A stretch of DNA of 64,000 nt from an uncultured Azospirillum sp. (GCF_946480385.1 NZ_CAMLJP010000003.1:1-64000); one strand, 5' to 3'. Positions 19,357 to 29,822 are shown, counted from the stretch's first letter. A program made the numbers and translations. The notes: generated by a model not told the origin, from the letters alone.

Positions 19357-20121
19357 ATGACCCGCCCGCCCCTGCTGATCGAAAGCCCGCAGAACCCGCA
19401 GTTCAAGCTGTGGGAATCGGCGCTCGAAAGCCGTGGGCTGAAGAAGAACGGCAAGTTCCTGCTGGCCGGGCTGAAGACGGTGCCGGAGGCGCTGCGCCAG
19501 CACCCCGACCGGTTCGAGCGCGTTCTGTTCACCGACCCGGCCCAGATTGCCGGCTGGCACCTGCCGCCAGGGGTGGAGCCGGTGCAACTGGCCCCCGCCC
19601 TGTTCCGGACGCTCGACGTATCGGGCACCGGATTCCCGCTGCTGGTCGGCGCGGTGCCGAAGATGCCGGCCATCGACCTGTCGCAGCCGCCGCAGGGGCT
19701 GGAACTGCTGTGCGCGCTGGGCGATCCCAGCAATCTCGGCGCCCTGCTGCGCAGCGCGGCGGCGTTCGGAGTGTCGCGGATCGTGCTGCTGGAGGGCGCG
19801 GCGCATCCCTTCCACCCGAAATGCCTGCGGGCGGCATCGAATGCGCAGTTCGCGCTGACCCTGCTGCGCGGGCCGCGCTGGGCGGCGGTGAATGACGCGG
19901 CCGGGCCGCTCTATGCGCTGGACGGCGGCGGTGAGGATCTGACGCGCTTCGACTGGCCGGCCGACATGCGGCTGATCCTGGGCGAGGAAGGCCAGGGCGT
20001 GCCGGCCGACTGCCCGGCGACGCGGCTGTCGGTGCCGACGACCGGCGCAGTGGAGTCACTGAATGCCACGGTGGCGGTGAGTGTGGCGCTGTTCGCGCGA
20101 TATGCGGCGGTTAGAGGGTAG
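19357..20121 (+). CDS. SpoU/TrmH family RNA methyltransferase
   Basis: A 254-residue SPOUT-class 2'-O-ribose methyltransferase. An N-terminal substrate-binding region (NPQFKLWESALESRG) is followed by the knotted SAM domain with motif 1 LGDPSNLGALLRSAAAFG, motif 2 LILGEEGQGVP and motif 3 VPTTGAVESLNATVAVSVAL. The target (tRNA or 23S rRNA) cannot be told from the sequence. It is separated from the GNAT gene by 57 bases and converges on the bacteriophytochrome gene with only seven bases between. Confidence 0.9.
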   Translation: MTRPPLLIESPQNPQFKLWESALESRGLKKNGKFLLAGLKTVPEALRQHPDRFERVLFTDPAQIAGWHLPPGVEPVQLAPALFRTLDVSGTGFPLLVGAVPKMPAIDLSQPPQGLELLCALGDPSNLGALLRSAAAFGVSRIVLLEGAAHPFHPKCLRAASNAQFALTLLRGPRWAAVNDAAGPLYALDGGGEDLTRFDWPADMRLILGEEGQGVPADCPATRLSVPTTGAVESLNATVAVSVALFARYAAVRG

Positions 20122-20128
20122 GCTTCCC

Positions 20129-22678
20129 CTACCCCATCACCGACGCCAGGACCTGCACCACCTGATCCGACCCATAAGGCTTCTTCAGCACCGGCACGTC
20201 CGCGAACCGCTCCGGCACCGCGGCGGACTCGCCATAGCCGGTCGCGAACACGAAGGGGATCCCCAACTCCCGCAGCCTTTCGGCGACCGCAACCGAGGTC
20301 TCGTTGCCCAGGTTGATGTCCAGCACGCCGACCACCGGCGGGTCCTCGTCGATCAGGCGCAGGGCGTGGCGGACTCCGGCAGCGGTGTTGACCCGGCTGG
20401 CGTCGAAGCTCAACAGCACATCTTCCGTCGCCATGGCGATGATCATGTTGTCTTCCAGCAGCAGCACCGGCCCACCGATGGAGAAATCGGCGGTCGGCAC
20501 CGGCAGGCTGCGCCGCCCGCCGCCCGGCAGGCTGGCGGCGACGGTGACATACTGGGCCGGAATCATGAAACGCGCCCGCAAGCCCGACAGGGCATAGGTC
20601 ACCTCGGCCTCGCCCTGCAAGTCGTGGGGAACGGAGCGCTCGATCACCGTGGTGCCGAAGCCGGTGCGCGACGGCGCCCGCACCGGCGGGCCGCCATTCT
20701 CCCGCCAGTCGATCAGCAGACGCCCGCCCTCGTCGATCGACCAGTCTGCCTCGACCCAGCCGCCGCTGTCGCTGAGCGCGCCGTATTTGGCCGAGTTGGT
20801 GGTCAACTCGTGCACCACCAGCGCGAAGACGGAGAAGGCCTGCGGCGCCAGCAGCACCTCCGGCCCGGTCAGCCGCACCCGCTCGCTCTTGGCCGACAGA
20901 TAGGCGCCGATCTCCGCCGCGATCAGGGCGCGCAGCGACGCCGGCCCCCAATTGTCGGCGGTGATCTGGTCATGGGCGCGGGCCAGCGCCTCGATGCGGC
21001 CGGCGACGATCCCGGCGAACTGCTGCACCGTCTCCGCCCCGGTCTCGCTCTGCCGCACCAGGGCGCGGACGAGGCTGAGGATGTTGCGGACGCGGTGGTT
21101 CAGCTCGGCGATCAGCAACTCCTGCCGCTCGGTCGCCTCCTTGCGGGTACGGCCGGCGATGTCGGCCAGCCGCAGCACCACCTCCAGCAGAGTCACCCGC
21201 AGGGATTCGGCGTTGCGCTCGTCCAGTTCGGTCCAGGGCCTGGACCGGCCGCGCACGGTTTCCTTCCATGCCTCGAAGCTTTTGCGCGGGGTCAGGCGCG
21301 GTCCGTTGGGGCCGTACTGCGCCGGCTTGGTCGGGTCGCCGCCCCAGGTGACAGTGCGGATTATCTCTTTGCGGAAGAAGACCAGATAGTCGCGCGGCAA
21401 GCGCGACACCGGGATCGCCAGCAACCCGCAGGCCCGTTCGGTGAAGTCGCGGGCCGGCGGATGCACCGCCCGCAGCTCGTCGGTCACATAGACCTTGCTG
21501 GGCGGCGTCCGGTGCAGGAAGCGCATGACGCCCAGCGTTTCCTCCCGCGTCGGCGTTTCACCTTCCATGTGCAGCTGGCCGTCGATGCAGCAGGCGAAGC
21601 CGTCGCACTCGATCAGTGTCCGCAGCTCCGTCGCGAAGGTGACGAGACTGTCCATCGGCGATTCGCTGTCGGCCAGCATCGACATGATGCGGACATGGGC
21701 GCGGCGGGCCTGCGCCTCCTGCTGGCTTTCCTGCTCGCGCTCCCGCCCCTCCATCAGAAGCGAAACCATCTGGCCGAACAGCTCGGCGGTGGTGCGCCGT
21801 TCAAAGGAAAGCGAGCGGGCGTGGCGGTGATGGCAGGCGAACAGGCCCCACAGCTTGCCGTGCCGCAGGATCGACACCGACAGCGAGGCGTTGACGCCCA
21901 TGTTGCGCAGATATTCGACATGGATCAGCGAGACGCTGCGCAGCAGGCTGAGCGACAGGTCCAGCGGCTGGCCCGTCGGATCGAGAGTCGGCACCACCGG
22001 CACCGGCGGCGCGTTTACGTCGGCGATGCAGCGCAGCCAGTTGCGCTCGTACAGGCGCCGGGCCTGCTGCGGGATGTCGGAGGCCGGATAGCGCTGGCCG
22101 AGGAAGCTGCCGATGCCGTGCACCGCCGATTCCGCGATCACTTCCCCCGCCCCGTCGGGGCCGAAGCAGTAAACCATCACCCGGTCGAAGCCGGTCAGCG
22201 CCCGCATCTGGCGCGCCGCCTCGCGGCAGAAGGCGTCGAAACCGCGGGTGTTCTGGACCCGGGCGATCATCGAGCGCAGCAGCGATCCCGAATCCTGCGG
22301 CCCCTCCCCCTCGCTCGGTTCCGCTTCGATCACGATGGTGGAGCCGGACAGGTGGACGGCCACGTCGCAGACCGGAGCGAGGTCGGACAGATGGACGCCG
22401 AAGGCACGTTCGACACTGCCGTTGATGTGGGCGACCTGCAGCCTGCCGCGGATGGTGTGCAGCGCCTCCCCGGTGATGACGCGGGCGAGCGGATGCCCCA
22501 ACAGGTCGTCGGGCTCCACCCCCAGCCAGCGGCCGATATTGGCCGAGACATGCAGGACGATCCAATCGGCCGTGACGGCGATCAGGAAACCGGCGGGCTG
22601 GATAAGACCCAGCTGGTGGATGGGCTCCCGGTCGCAATCCGTGAGGTCGACAGACCCCGAAGGAAACGGGCCGCTCAT
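20129..22678 (-). CDS. bphP: Bacteriophytochrome: PAS-GAF-PHY, HWE-type histidine kinase, receiver
   Basis: An 849-residue soluble red/far-red photoreceptor kinase. Cys15 (LTDCDREPIH) is at the position that binds biliverdin in bacterial phytochromes. The GAF domain has PASDIPQQARRLY and the conserved His in IHVEYLRNMGV; the PHY tongue is seen as TVTWGGDP with LTPRKSFEAWKE. The kinase H-box ELNHRVRNILSLV marks the HWE/HisKA_2 class, and a C-terminal receiver (residues about 725-845) has LEDN, the phosphoacceptor in LDINLG, and KKPYG. Two usually conserved pocket motifs differ: IHQLG instead of IHIPG and IQPAG instead of IQPHG. No heme oxygenase gene is nearby. Confidence 0.92.
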   Translation of the reverse strand: MSGPFPSGSVDLTDCDREPIHQLGLIQPAGFLIAVTADWIVLHVSANIGRWLGVEPDDLLGHPLARVITGEALHTIRGRLQVAHINGSVERAFGVHLSDLAPVCDVAVHLSGSTIVIEAEPSEGEGPQDSGSLLRSMIARVQNTRGFDAFCREAARQMRALTGFDRVMVYCFGPDGAGEVIAESAVHGIGSFLGQRYPASDIPQQARRLYERNWLRCIADVNAPPVPVVPTLDPTGQPLDLSLSLLRSVSLIHVEYLRNMGVNASLSVSILRHGKLWGLFACHHRHARSLSFERRTTAELFGQMVSLLMEGREREQESQQEAQARRAHVRIMSMLADSESPMDSLVTFATELRTLIECDGFACCIDGQLHMEGETPTREETLGVMRFLHRTPPSKVYVTDELRAVHPPARDFTERACGLLAIPVSRLPRDYLVFFRKEIIRTVTWGGDPTKPAQYGPNGPRLTPRKSFEAWKETVRGRSRPWTELDERNAESLRVTLLEVVLRLADIAGRTRKEATERQELLIAELNHRVRNILSLVRALVRQSETGAETVQQFAGIVAGRIEALARAHDQITADNWGPASLRALIAAEIGAYLSAKSERVRLTGPEVLLAPQAFSVFALVVHELTTNSAKYGALSDSGGWVEADWSIDEGGRLLIDWRENGGPPVRAPSRTGFGTTVIERSVPHDLQGEAEVTYALSGLRARFMIPAQYVTVAASLPGGGRRSLPVPTADFSIGGPVLLLEDNMIIAMATEDVLLSFDASRVNTAAGVRHALRLIDEDPPVVGVLDINLGNETSVAVAERLRELGIPFVFATGYGESAAVPERFADVPVLKKPYGSDQVVQVLASVMG

Positions 22679-23072
22679 CGAACAAAGACTTCAGACAAAC
22701 GCGACCTCAAGCGGAAGCTGGACCGGCGGCGTTTGTCACGCACAGCCAATGGATTTCATCAACAATCTAGGCAGCAGGTCGGAATGCCGCAACGCTCCAA
22801 AATGGCTATTCCTATGTTCTGATTAAGGAGGGTTAACTTAACATAGGATAAGATTTCGGGCGCGTTCGCATGTGATTATCGGCATCAGGCTTTGGCTTTG
22901 CGGGAATTTTCCTGATCGCGACAGTGATTTCTTTTGGCTGGAAACAAGCAATGGAATCGGGAACCTGCGGCAGCCTCAAGATTTCGCAGGGGGCCCTTTC
23001 ATCTCTGGCAGGCTGCCCGAAGGTCCGCCATGGCGCATGGTGATGGCCATTCCATGACCATCGGGGTCCGCC
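22679..23072. other. Intergenic region between divergent bphP and nudK
   Basis: About 394 bases without a supported gene, lower in GC than its surroundings and expected to hold both promoters. The main structure is the inverted repeat at 22811-22847. An AAGGAGGG sequence at 22825-22832 looks like a ribosome-binding site but has no start codon at a usable distance. Confidence 0.5.
22811..22847. promoter_or_regulatory. Inverted repeat upstream of bphP
   Basis: CCTATGTT (22811-22818) and AACATAGG (22840-22847) are perfect inverted copies separated by 21 bases that include GTTAAC. The element lies about 135 bases upstream of the bphP start in an AT-rich patch and could be an operator; no regulator is implied by the sequence. 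Confidence 0.45.
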
Positions 23073-23687
23073 ATGACATTCCTTTCGTCTACCAACGAAT
23101 CCATTGCCGTGGACGAGCGCATCCGCATCCGCGACGTTACGCTGCTGTCCGACGACTGGTATGTGTTGAAAAAGACCACCTTCGACTATCGCCGCCGCGA
23201 CGGCAGCTGGCAGACCCTAAGCCGGGAGACCTATGACCGTGGCAATGGGGCGGCCCTGCTGCTCTACGATCCGACCCGCGGAACCGTCCTGCTGACCCGG
23301 CAATTCCGCTTTCCCGCCTACGTCAACGGCCATGCCGAACCGCTTCTGGAGGTGTGCGCCGGGTTGCTCGACGCGCGCAGCCCGGAGGAGGCGATCCGTG
23401 CCGAGGCGGAGGAGGAGCTGGGCGTGACGGTCCAGGCGCCGCGCCGGGTGTTCGACGCCTTCATGAGCCCCGGTTCGGTGACGGAACGACTGGCCTTCTT
23501 CGTCGCTGAATACCGCGCCGCCGACCGCAAGGACGGTGGCGGGGTTGCCGAGGAGGGCGAGGACATCGAGGTGGTCGAGTTGACCTTCGCCGATGCCCTT
23601 GCCATGGTCGGCTGCGGGGCGATCCTGGACGGCAAGACCATCATGCTGTTGCAGCATGCCGCCCTTCACGGCCTGCTGCCGCGGTGA
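23073..23687 (+). CDS. nudK: NudK-type NUDIX hydrolase (GDP-mannose pyrophosphatase-like)
   Basis: A 204-residue NUDIX pyrophosphatase. The NUDIX box is visible as GLLDARSPEEAIRAEAEEEL, with the metal-binding EExxE part intact; the usual Arg before the first catalytic Glu is Ala, as this subfamily tolerates. Downstream, MSPGSVTERLAFFVAEY, GGGVAEEGEDIEVVEL and ILDGKTIMLLQ match the NudK family, which hydrolyses GDP-mannose and related sugar nucleotides. ATG at 23073 fits family N-termini. It is followed after 61 bases by a LysR gene on the same strand. Confidence 0.85.
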   Translation: MTFLSSTNESIAVDERIRIRDVTLLSDDWYVLKKTTFDYRRRDGSWQTLSRETYDRGNGAALLLYDPTRGTVLLTRQFRFPAYVNGHAEPLLEVCAGLLDARSPEEAIRAEAEEELGVTVQAPRRVFDAFMSPGSVTERLAFFVAEYRAADRKDGGGVAEEGEDIEVVELTFADALAMVGCGAILDGKTIMLLQHAALHGLLPR

Positions 23688-23748
23688 CGGCATGCGCCCG
23701 CCACGCTAGATCGGGAGATTGGGACCGGGCGATTCGGACGGGGACTGG

Positions 23749-24642
23749 ATGATCGACGATGCGGATCTCGACTGGGAGGATATCCGCGCCTTCCTGGCCA
23801 CGGCGCACAGCGGCAGCCTGACTGCGGCGGCACAGCGGCTTCGGCTGAGCCCGCCGACCCTCGGCCGCCGTCTGAAGCGGCTGGAAGAGGCGCTGGGCGG
23901 TCCGCTGTTCGACCGACTCCCCAACCGGCTGGATCTGACGGCGCTCGGCCGCTCGGTGCTGGACAGCGCCGCGGCCATGGGCGACGCCGCCGCGGCCTTC
24001 GCCCGCAACGCCGACCGGCTGACCGCAACAAGCCGGCCGGTGCGGGTGACGGCGACCACCTCCGTCTCCGCCTTCCTTACCCTGCATCTGTCGGACCTGC
24101 TGGCGGAGACCGGGGCCGACCTGACCATCATCAGCACTCGCAATGCGCTGAACCTGGCCCAGCGGGAAGCCGATATCGCGCTGCGCATGGACCGGGTGCC
24201 GACAGAAGGCGATCTGGTCACCCGCCGGCTGGGACGCTTCGGATTCACGCTCTATGCAAAGCGAGACCTGCGTGACGACTGGTCCGGCCGCTGGGACGGC
24301 GCAACCGTCGTCGGGCTACCGGAAACCCGGCGGCGGCCATCGCAATCGGGATGGTTGGACGACACCGTTCGGGAGCGCGGCGCCCACGTCGTGGCGCGGC
24401 TCAGCGAGCTGCCGATGCGGCTCGACGCCGCCCGGCGCGGAATGGGCATGACGCTGCTGCCTTGCGTGCTGGGCGATGCCGAACCAGCCCTGGTCCGCGT
24501 CATCGACCCGCCGTCCGCCCTGCGCGAGGATGTCCATCTGCTGGTCCACCGCGACCGGCGCGACGCGCCGGCCGTTGCCGCGGTGGTGGATGCCCTCGTC
24601 CGCCTGTTCCGCCGCCATGCCGAGGCGCTGGCGGGGGAGTGA
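23749..24642 (+). CDS. LysR family transcriptional regulator
   Basis: A 297-residue LysR-type regulator. The N-terminal winged helix (DWEDIRAFLATAHSGSLTAA, then LSPPTLGRRLKRLEEALGG) binds DNA; the rest is the co-inducer-binding domain (TTSVSAFLTLHL, ADIALRMDRVP). The ATG at 23749 leaves the usual short lead before the helix-turn-helix; an in-frame TTG at 23719 is less likely. Targets and inducer are unknown. It converges on recN with three bases between the stop codons. Confidence 0.9.
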   Translation: MIDDADLDWEDIRAFLATAHSGSLTAAAQRLRLSPPTLGRRLKRLEEALGGPLFDRLPNRLDLTALGRSVLDSAAAMGDAAAAFARNADRLTATSRPVRVTATTSVSAFLTLHLSDLLAETGADLTIISTRNALNLAQREADIALRMDRVPTEGDLVTRRLGRFGFTLYAKRDLRDDWSGRWDGATVVGLPETRRRPSQSGWLDDTVRERGAHVVARLSELPMRLDAARRGMGMTLLPCVLGDAEPALVRVIDPPSALREDVHLLVHRDRRDAPAVAAVVDALVRLFRRHAEALAGE

Positions 24643-24645
24643 GCC

Positions 24646-26337
<1,692 letters not shown>

Positions 26338-26345
26338 GGAGCGTC

Positions 26346-27161
26346 CTAGAACAGGGAGTTCCAGGCTCGATTGAGCCACGACTTCTCGTTTCGCTCGGGA
26401 CGCAGATTGGCGTCCACCAGCAGTGCGTAGCTGTCCGTGTACCATTCGCTGCCGGGGAAGTTGTGGCCGAGCACGGCCGCGGCGGCCTTCGCCTCGTCGG
26501 TCACGCCCAGCGCCAGATAGCACTCCACCAGGCGGTGCAGCGCCTCAGGCACATGGGACGTGGTCTGGTAATTTTCAACGACGGTGCGGAACCGGTTGAT
26601 CGCGGCGGTATACTGATGCTGACGCAGGTAGAAGCGCCCGACCTCCATCTCCTTGCCGGCAAGGTGATCGTTGGTCAGGTCGATCTTCAGCTTCGCGTCG
26701 CGGGCGTATTTGCTGTCGGGGAAGCGGCGGACCACTTCCTGCAGGGCGTCGAGCGCCTGGCGCGTCATCTTCTGATCGCGGCGCACGTCGGTGATCTGCT
26801 CGTAATAGCAGAGCGCCCGCATGTAATAGGCGTAGTCGACATCCGGGCTGCCCGGATGAAGCTGGATGAAGCGGTCGAGCGCCAGGATGGCGTCGTCGTA
26901 CTTCAGATCCTGATAGTGGGCATAGGCGGCAAGAAGCTGCGCCTTGCTGGCCGCATCCGCATAGGGATGCTGGCGCTCCACCTCGTCATAGAGCTTCGCG
27001 GCCTTCTTGTACGCCTCGTCACGCATCGCAGCGTCGGCTTCCGACAGAAGCTGGTCGGCCGGGCGTTCGACATACGCGTCCTCTTTGGTGGAGGAGCAGG
27101 CGGACAGGGCGGCGGACAGGAGGATGGCCGTCAGCGGCAGGCGGTACGGGCGAGGAAGCAT
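26346..27161 (-). CDS. bamD: Outer membrane assembly lipoprotein BamD
   Basis: A 271-residue lipoprotein component of the BAM complex, which folds beta-barrel proteins into the outer membrane. The signal peptide ends in the lipobox LSAC. The mature part is a series of TPR-like helical repeats (for example DEAYKKAAKLYDEVERQHPY and LKYDDAILALDRFIQLHPGS). It is co-transcribed with recN eight bases downstream. A GC-rich hairpin upstream at 27234-27262 separates it from the chemotaxis cluster. Confidence 0.95.
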   Translation of the reverse strand: MLPRPYRLPLTAILLSAALSACSSTKEDAYVERPADQLLSEADAAMRDEAYKKAAKLYDEVERQHPYADAASKAQLLAAYAHYQDLKYDDAILALDRFIQLHPGSPDVDYAYYMRALCYYEQITDVRRDQKMTRQALDALQEVVRRFPDSKYARDAKLKIDLTNDHLAGKEMEVGRFYLRQHQYTAAINRFRTVVENYQTTSHVPEALHRLVECYLALGVTDEAKAAAAVLGHNFPGSEWYTDSYALLVDANLRPERNEKSWLNRAWNSLF

Positions 27162-27233
27162 CGTCGTCTTGGGCGCTTTCGAAGTTGCCCCTGTATAGCA
27201 CGCCGGGGTGAGGGCGCCGCAAGCGGTAACGCG

Positions 27234-27262
27234 GGGGCGGGCGATATGCCCCTCCCCGCCCC
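27234..27262 (-). terminator. GC hairpin after cheZ
   Basis: GGGGCGGG (27234-27241) pairs with CCCGCCCC (27255-27262) across 13 bases, 26 to 54 bases beyond the cheZ stop in the direction of transcription. There is no T run, so confidence is modest. Confidence 0.4.
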
Positions 27263-27287
27263 TGGCGGAAAATGAACGGAAAGCGCC

Positions 27288-28022
27288 TTACCCGAACAGC
27301 GCGTCGATGTCGGCCTGGCTGATGTTGCCACTCTCGGGCGTGGCTTCGGCCGGACCGTGCAGATCCAGATCCTCGTCCTTCTTGGTGACGGACGGCGGCA
27401 GCGGCATCGCCTCGAACTCGCGCTTGTTCCACAGGCCCATCATCGCGTCGACGCGCTCTTCGATGAAGGACATGGCGCGGACCACCTTGGTGATGCGCTG
27501 GCCGGTCAGGTCCTGGAAGTTGCAGGCCTCGTAGATGCGGACGATGACGTCGACCATGTCGTTGACGCGGGAGTTGTGATAGCCCTCCGGCAGGGACGAC
27601 TTCAGTTCCGACACCACCTCTTCCAGCTCTTCGGCACAGGCCATGATGGTATTGGTCGCGGCCTCCGTCGCGGCGACGACGGCGCTCAGTTCCTGGCTGG
27701 CCTGCTGGAACTTGTCGTCGCCGGCCAGCGGGTGGCGGATGGCCGCCATTTCCACCTTGGTCGCCTTGATGCGGCCGGAGATGTCGGCGATCTCCACCTG
27801 GATCTGGTCGATCTGCGCCGCGTCCATCGTCAGGAAGCGGTCCAGCTTGGCGCCGAGATCGCCGATGGCGCGCAGCACCTCGGTGTTGTCGGCCTGGACG
27901 ACCTGGGCCGGCACGGGAAGGGCCGGGGCCGCCGCGCCGTCCTCGATCAGGGACTGGAAGGGATGCCCGGATTTGCGGGCTTTCTGAAGCTCGGCCATGA
28001 AGGGCTTGGTCATCTGCTTCAT
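27288..28022 (-). CDS. cheZ: CheZ-type chemotaxis phosphatase
   Basis: A 244-residue helical protein with the CheZ core signature YEACNFQDLTGQRITKVV, in which the conserved Asp and Gln are those used by CheZ to dephosphorylate CheY-P. The N-terminal half is a long amphipathic helical region. The last residues, ISQADIDALFG, resemble the CheY-binding N-terminus of FliM and are at the position where E. coli CheZ carries its CheY-docking peptide. ATG 28022 was chosen; ATG 28013 with GAGG nine bases upstream is equally good. It is the last gene of the cheY / CheZ-like / cheZ array and should act in the cytoplasm on the adjacent CheY. Confidence 0.85.
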   Translation of the reverse strand: MKQMTKPFMAELQKARKSGHPFQSLIEDGAAAPALPVPAQVVQADNTEVLRAIGDLGAKLDRFLTMDAAQIDQIQVEIADISGRIKATKVEMAAIRHPLAGDDKFQQASQELSAVVAATEAATNTIMACAEELEEVVSELKSSLPEGYHNSRVNDMVDVIVRIYEACNFQDLTGQRITKVVRAMSFIEERVDAMMGLWNKREFEAMPLPPSVTKKDEDLDLHGPAEATPESGNISQADIDALFG

Positions 28023-28223
28023 CCTCGGTCCCGCCTCTCGGAAACGGCCGCCAGTGGCCTGTGTTTGGTGGATGTCTGGTCGCGTGCGTCGGTTCTGCGT
28101 TTGGATCGGCTGACCGCACGCCATCCAGCCATCGGCGGGCAGAGGCGGTCAATCGGGAGAGAGCCTGAATGCCGGGGTCGGAATGCCCTCATCGGAATGC
28201 CCTTGCCGGAGTCGGACCGCCCC

Positions 28224-29342
28224 CTATCCGAACAGGGCGTCGATGGCCGCCTGATCCAGCGGCGCCGGCGGCTCTGCCGCAGCGGGCGGCGGAGGCGGTG
28301 CGGCAGGCTTGGGGGTGGCCTTGGCCTTCGGTGCGGCGGTCGGCGGCTTCGGCACCGGCTTCTTGGCCGGAGCGGGAGCCGGCGCGTCGAACATGCTGTC
28401 GATGTCCGACTGGCTCGCCACTGCCGGAGCCGCGGCGGGAGCCGGCGAATCGAACAGGCTGTCGATGTCCGCCTGGCTCGCCTGGACCGGAGCCGCAGCG
28501 GGGGCCGGAGCAGGCGCTGGTGCGGGCGCCGGACTGTCGAACATGCTGTCGATGTCGGCCTGACTCGACTGGACCGGAGCGGGCGGCGGAGGCGGCGGAG
28601 GGGCCGCGACCGGGGCGGGCGCCGGCGCCGGGCTGTCGAACATGCTGTCCACGTCGGCCTGGCTGACGCCATGGCCGTCCAGCTGCGGACCGTTCAGCAG
28701 ATGGGCGTCGGGACGGGTGTCCGTCTGCTCTTCCTTGACGATGATGCCGGCCAGCCCATCCTCGCCCCAGATGCTGATCATCGCCATGACGCGCTGCTCG
28801 ATGTAGCGAAGCGCGTTGACGACCTTGCTGGTGCGCTGGCCGGTCAGATCCTGGAAGGAACAGGCGGTGAAGATGTCGTTCACCTGGGTGTCGATCTCGC
28901 CGCACATCGCGGGATCGGCACCGCTGGCCCGCAGCTTGCCCGCCAGATCCATCAGCCGTTCCGCGGCGTTCAGGATCTCGAAGGAGGCACGCTCGGTCGA
29001 GATGACGATGGCATCCAACTCGTTGGTGGCGGACAGGATCTTGTCGCCCGACCCGTCGGGGGGCCGCAGCGCCGCCACTTCCCGCCTCGCCTGCTCGATC
29101 GAGGCGGCCATTTCCATCAGTTCGCGGCGCAGGACGCCGACATGCTTGCCGGCCTCCACCGCCTCGTTCTGGCGGTTCCAGGAGTCGCGGAACTCCTGGA
29201 GCATGGCGCGCACTTCCTCCGTCGCGGCCCCGAGGGACCGCCGGTGGAGCCGCCGCAGGAACGCCCTGCCCTTCGCCGATCGGGCGATGGCGTCCTCGAT
29301 CTGCTCGAACTCCTCATCGGACAGCTGCGGAAGCTGCTCCAA
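28224..29342 (-). CDS. CheZ-like protein with five FliM-like CheY-docking motifs
   Basis: A 372-residue paralogue of the neighbouring CheZ. Residues about 1-215 are helical and contain the phosphatase signature FTACSFQDLTGQRTSKVV with Asp and Gln kept. From about residue 225 the protein is a Pro/Ala-rich linker holding five spaced copies of S-Q-x-D-(I/V)-D-S-(M/L)-F-D or its variant, the last being the terminal DQAAIDALFG. The same end occurs once in cheZ and resembles the FliM motif SQxEIDALL. Start is TTG 29342, the only usable start before an upstream stop and preceded by GGAGTGG. A multivalent CheY-P phosphatase or sink is the inference. Confidence 0.8.
   Translation of the reverse strand: MEQLPQLSDEEFEQIEDAIARSAKGRAFLRRLHRRSLGAATEEVRAMLQEFRDSWNRQNEAVEAGKHVGVLRRELMEMAASIEQARREVAALRPPDGSGDKILSATNELDAIVISTERASFEILNAAERLMDLAGKLRASGADPAMCGEIDTQVNDIFTACSFQDLTGQRTSKVVNALRYIEQRVMAMISIWGEDGLAGIIVKEEQTDTRPDAHLLNGPQLDGHGVSQADVDSMFDSPAPAPAPVAAPPPPPPPAPVQSSQADIDSMFDSPAPAPAPAPAPAAAPVQASQADIDSLFDSPAPAAAPAVASQSDIDSMFDAPAPAPAKKPVPKPPTAAPKAKATPKPAAPPPPPAAAEPPAPLDQAAIDALFG
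28227..28670 (-). repeat. Five spaced motif repeats in the CheZ-like gene
   Basis: The motif-coding segments lie at about 28631-28670, 28531-28569, 28447-28481, 28386-28418 and 28227-28260, in translation order. Spacers encode Pro/Ala tracts of unequal length (roughly 15-40 residues). Nucleotide copies are similar but not identical, so the array is not a recent slippage product. Confidence 0.8.
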
Positions 29343-29456
29343 ACCGGTCCACTCCCCAAACTGGATTCGCCAGCCGCCCTATGGACCGGGCACCGAACGG
29401 CAGATGCCGCCGTCCGCCCGGACCGAACAGTCAGTCGCGATCACGAAAACCGAGGA

Positions 29457-29822
29457 TCAGCCGCCGATGACGGCCTGGATCTTCTGCTTCAGCGTGTCGG
29501 CGTTGAAGGGCTTGACGATGTAGTTGTTCACGCCGGCCTGCTTGGCGGCGATCACGTTCTCGGTCTTGCTCTCGGCGGTGACCATGATGAAGGGCGTCGC
29601 CGCCAGCTTCGCGTCCGCACGGATTTCCTTCAGCAGCTGCAGACCGGTCATCGGCTCCATGTTCCAGTCGGAGATGATGAGGCCGAACTTGCTCTCACGC
29701 AGCTTCGCCAGCGCCGACACGCCGTCGCCGGCCTCGTCGATGTCGGTGTAGCCGATCTGGGTCAACAGGTTCCGCACGATGCGCCGCATGGTGGCGTAAT
29801 CATCGACGACGAGGATCTTCAT
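29457..29822 (-). CDS. cheY: Chemotaxis response regulator CheY
   Basis: A 121-residue single-domain receiver. The acidic pair is in ILVVDDYATMRRIV, the phosphoacceptor Asp in LIISDWNMEPMTG, Thr in MVTAES and the conserved Lys in YIVKPF. The sequence is the flagellar CheY type rather than a generic receiver. It is first in the array with the two CheZ-type genes, 114 bases upstream of the TTG-started CheZ-like gene, so this cluster supplies a regulator together with two candidate phosphatases. No cheA, cheW or receptor is adjacent. Confidence 0.93.
   Translation of the reverse strand: MKILVVDDYATMRRIVRNLLTQIGYTDIDEAGDGVSALAKLRESKFGLIISDWNMEPMTGLQLLKEIRADAKLAATPFIMVTAESKTENVIAAKQAGVNNYIVKPFNADTLKQKIQAVIGG

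Noticed and set aside
20081..22822. A 913-codon open frame on the plus strand opposite the bacteriophytochrome gene
   Set aside because: It is the antisense shadow of a GC-rich gene: Arg/Gln/His/Ala-rich, no domain signature, no ribosome-binding site, and it crosses gene boundaries.
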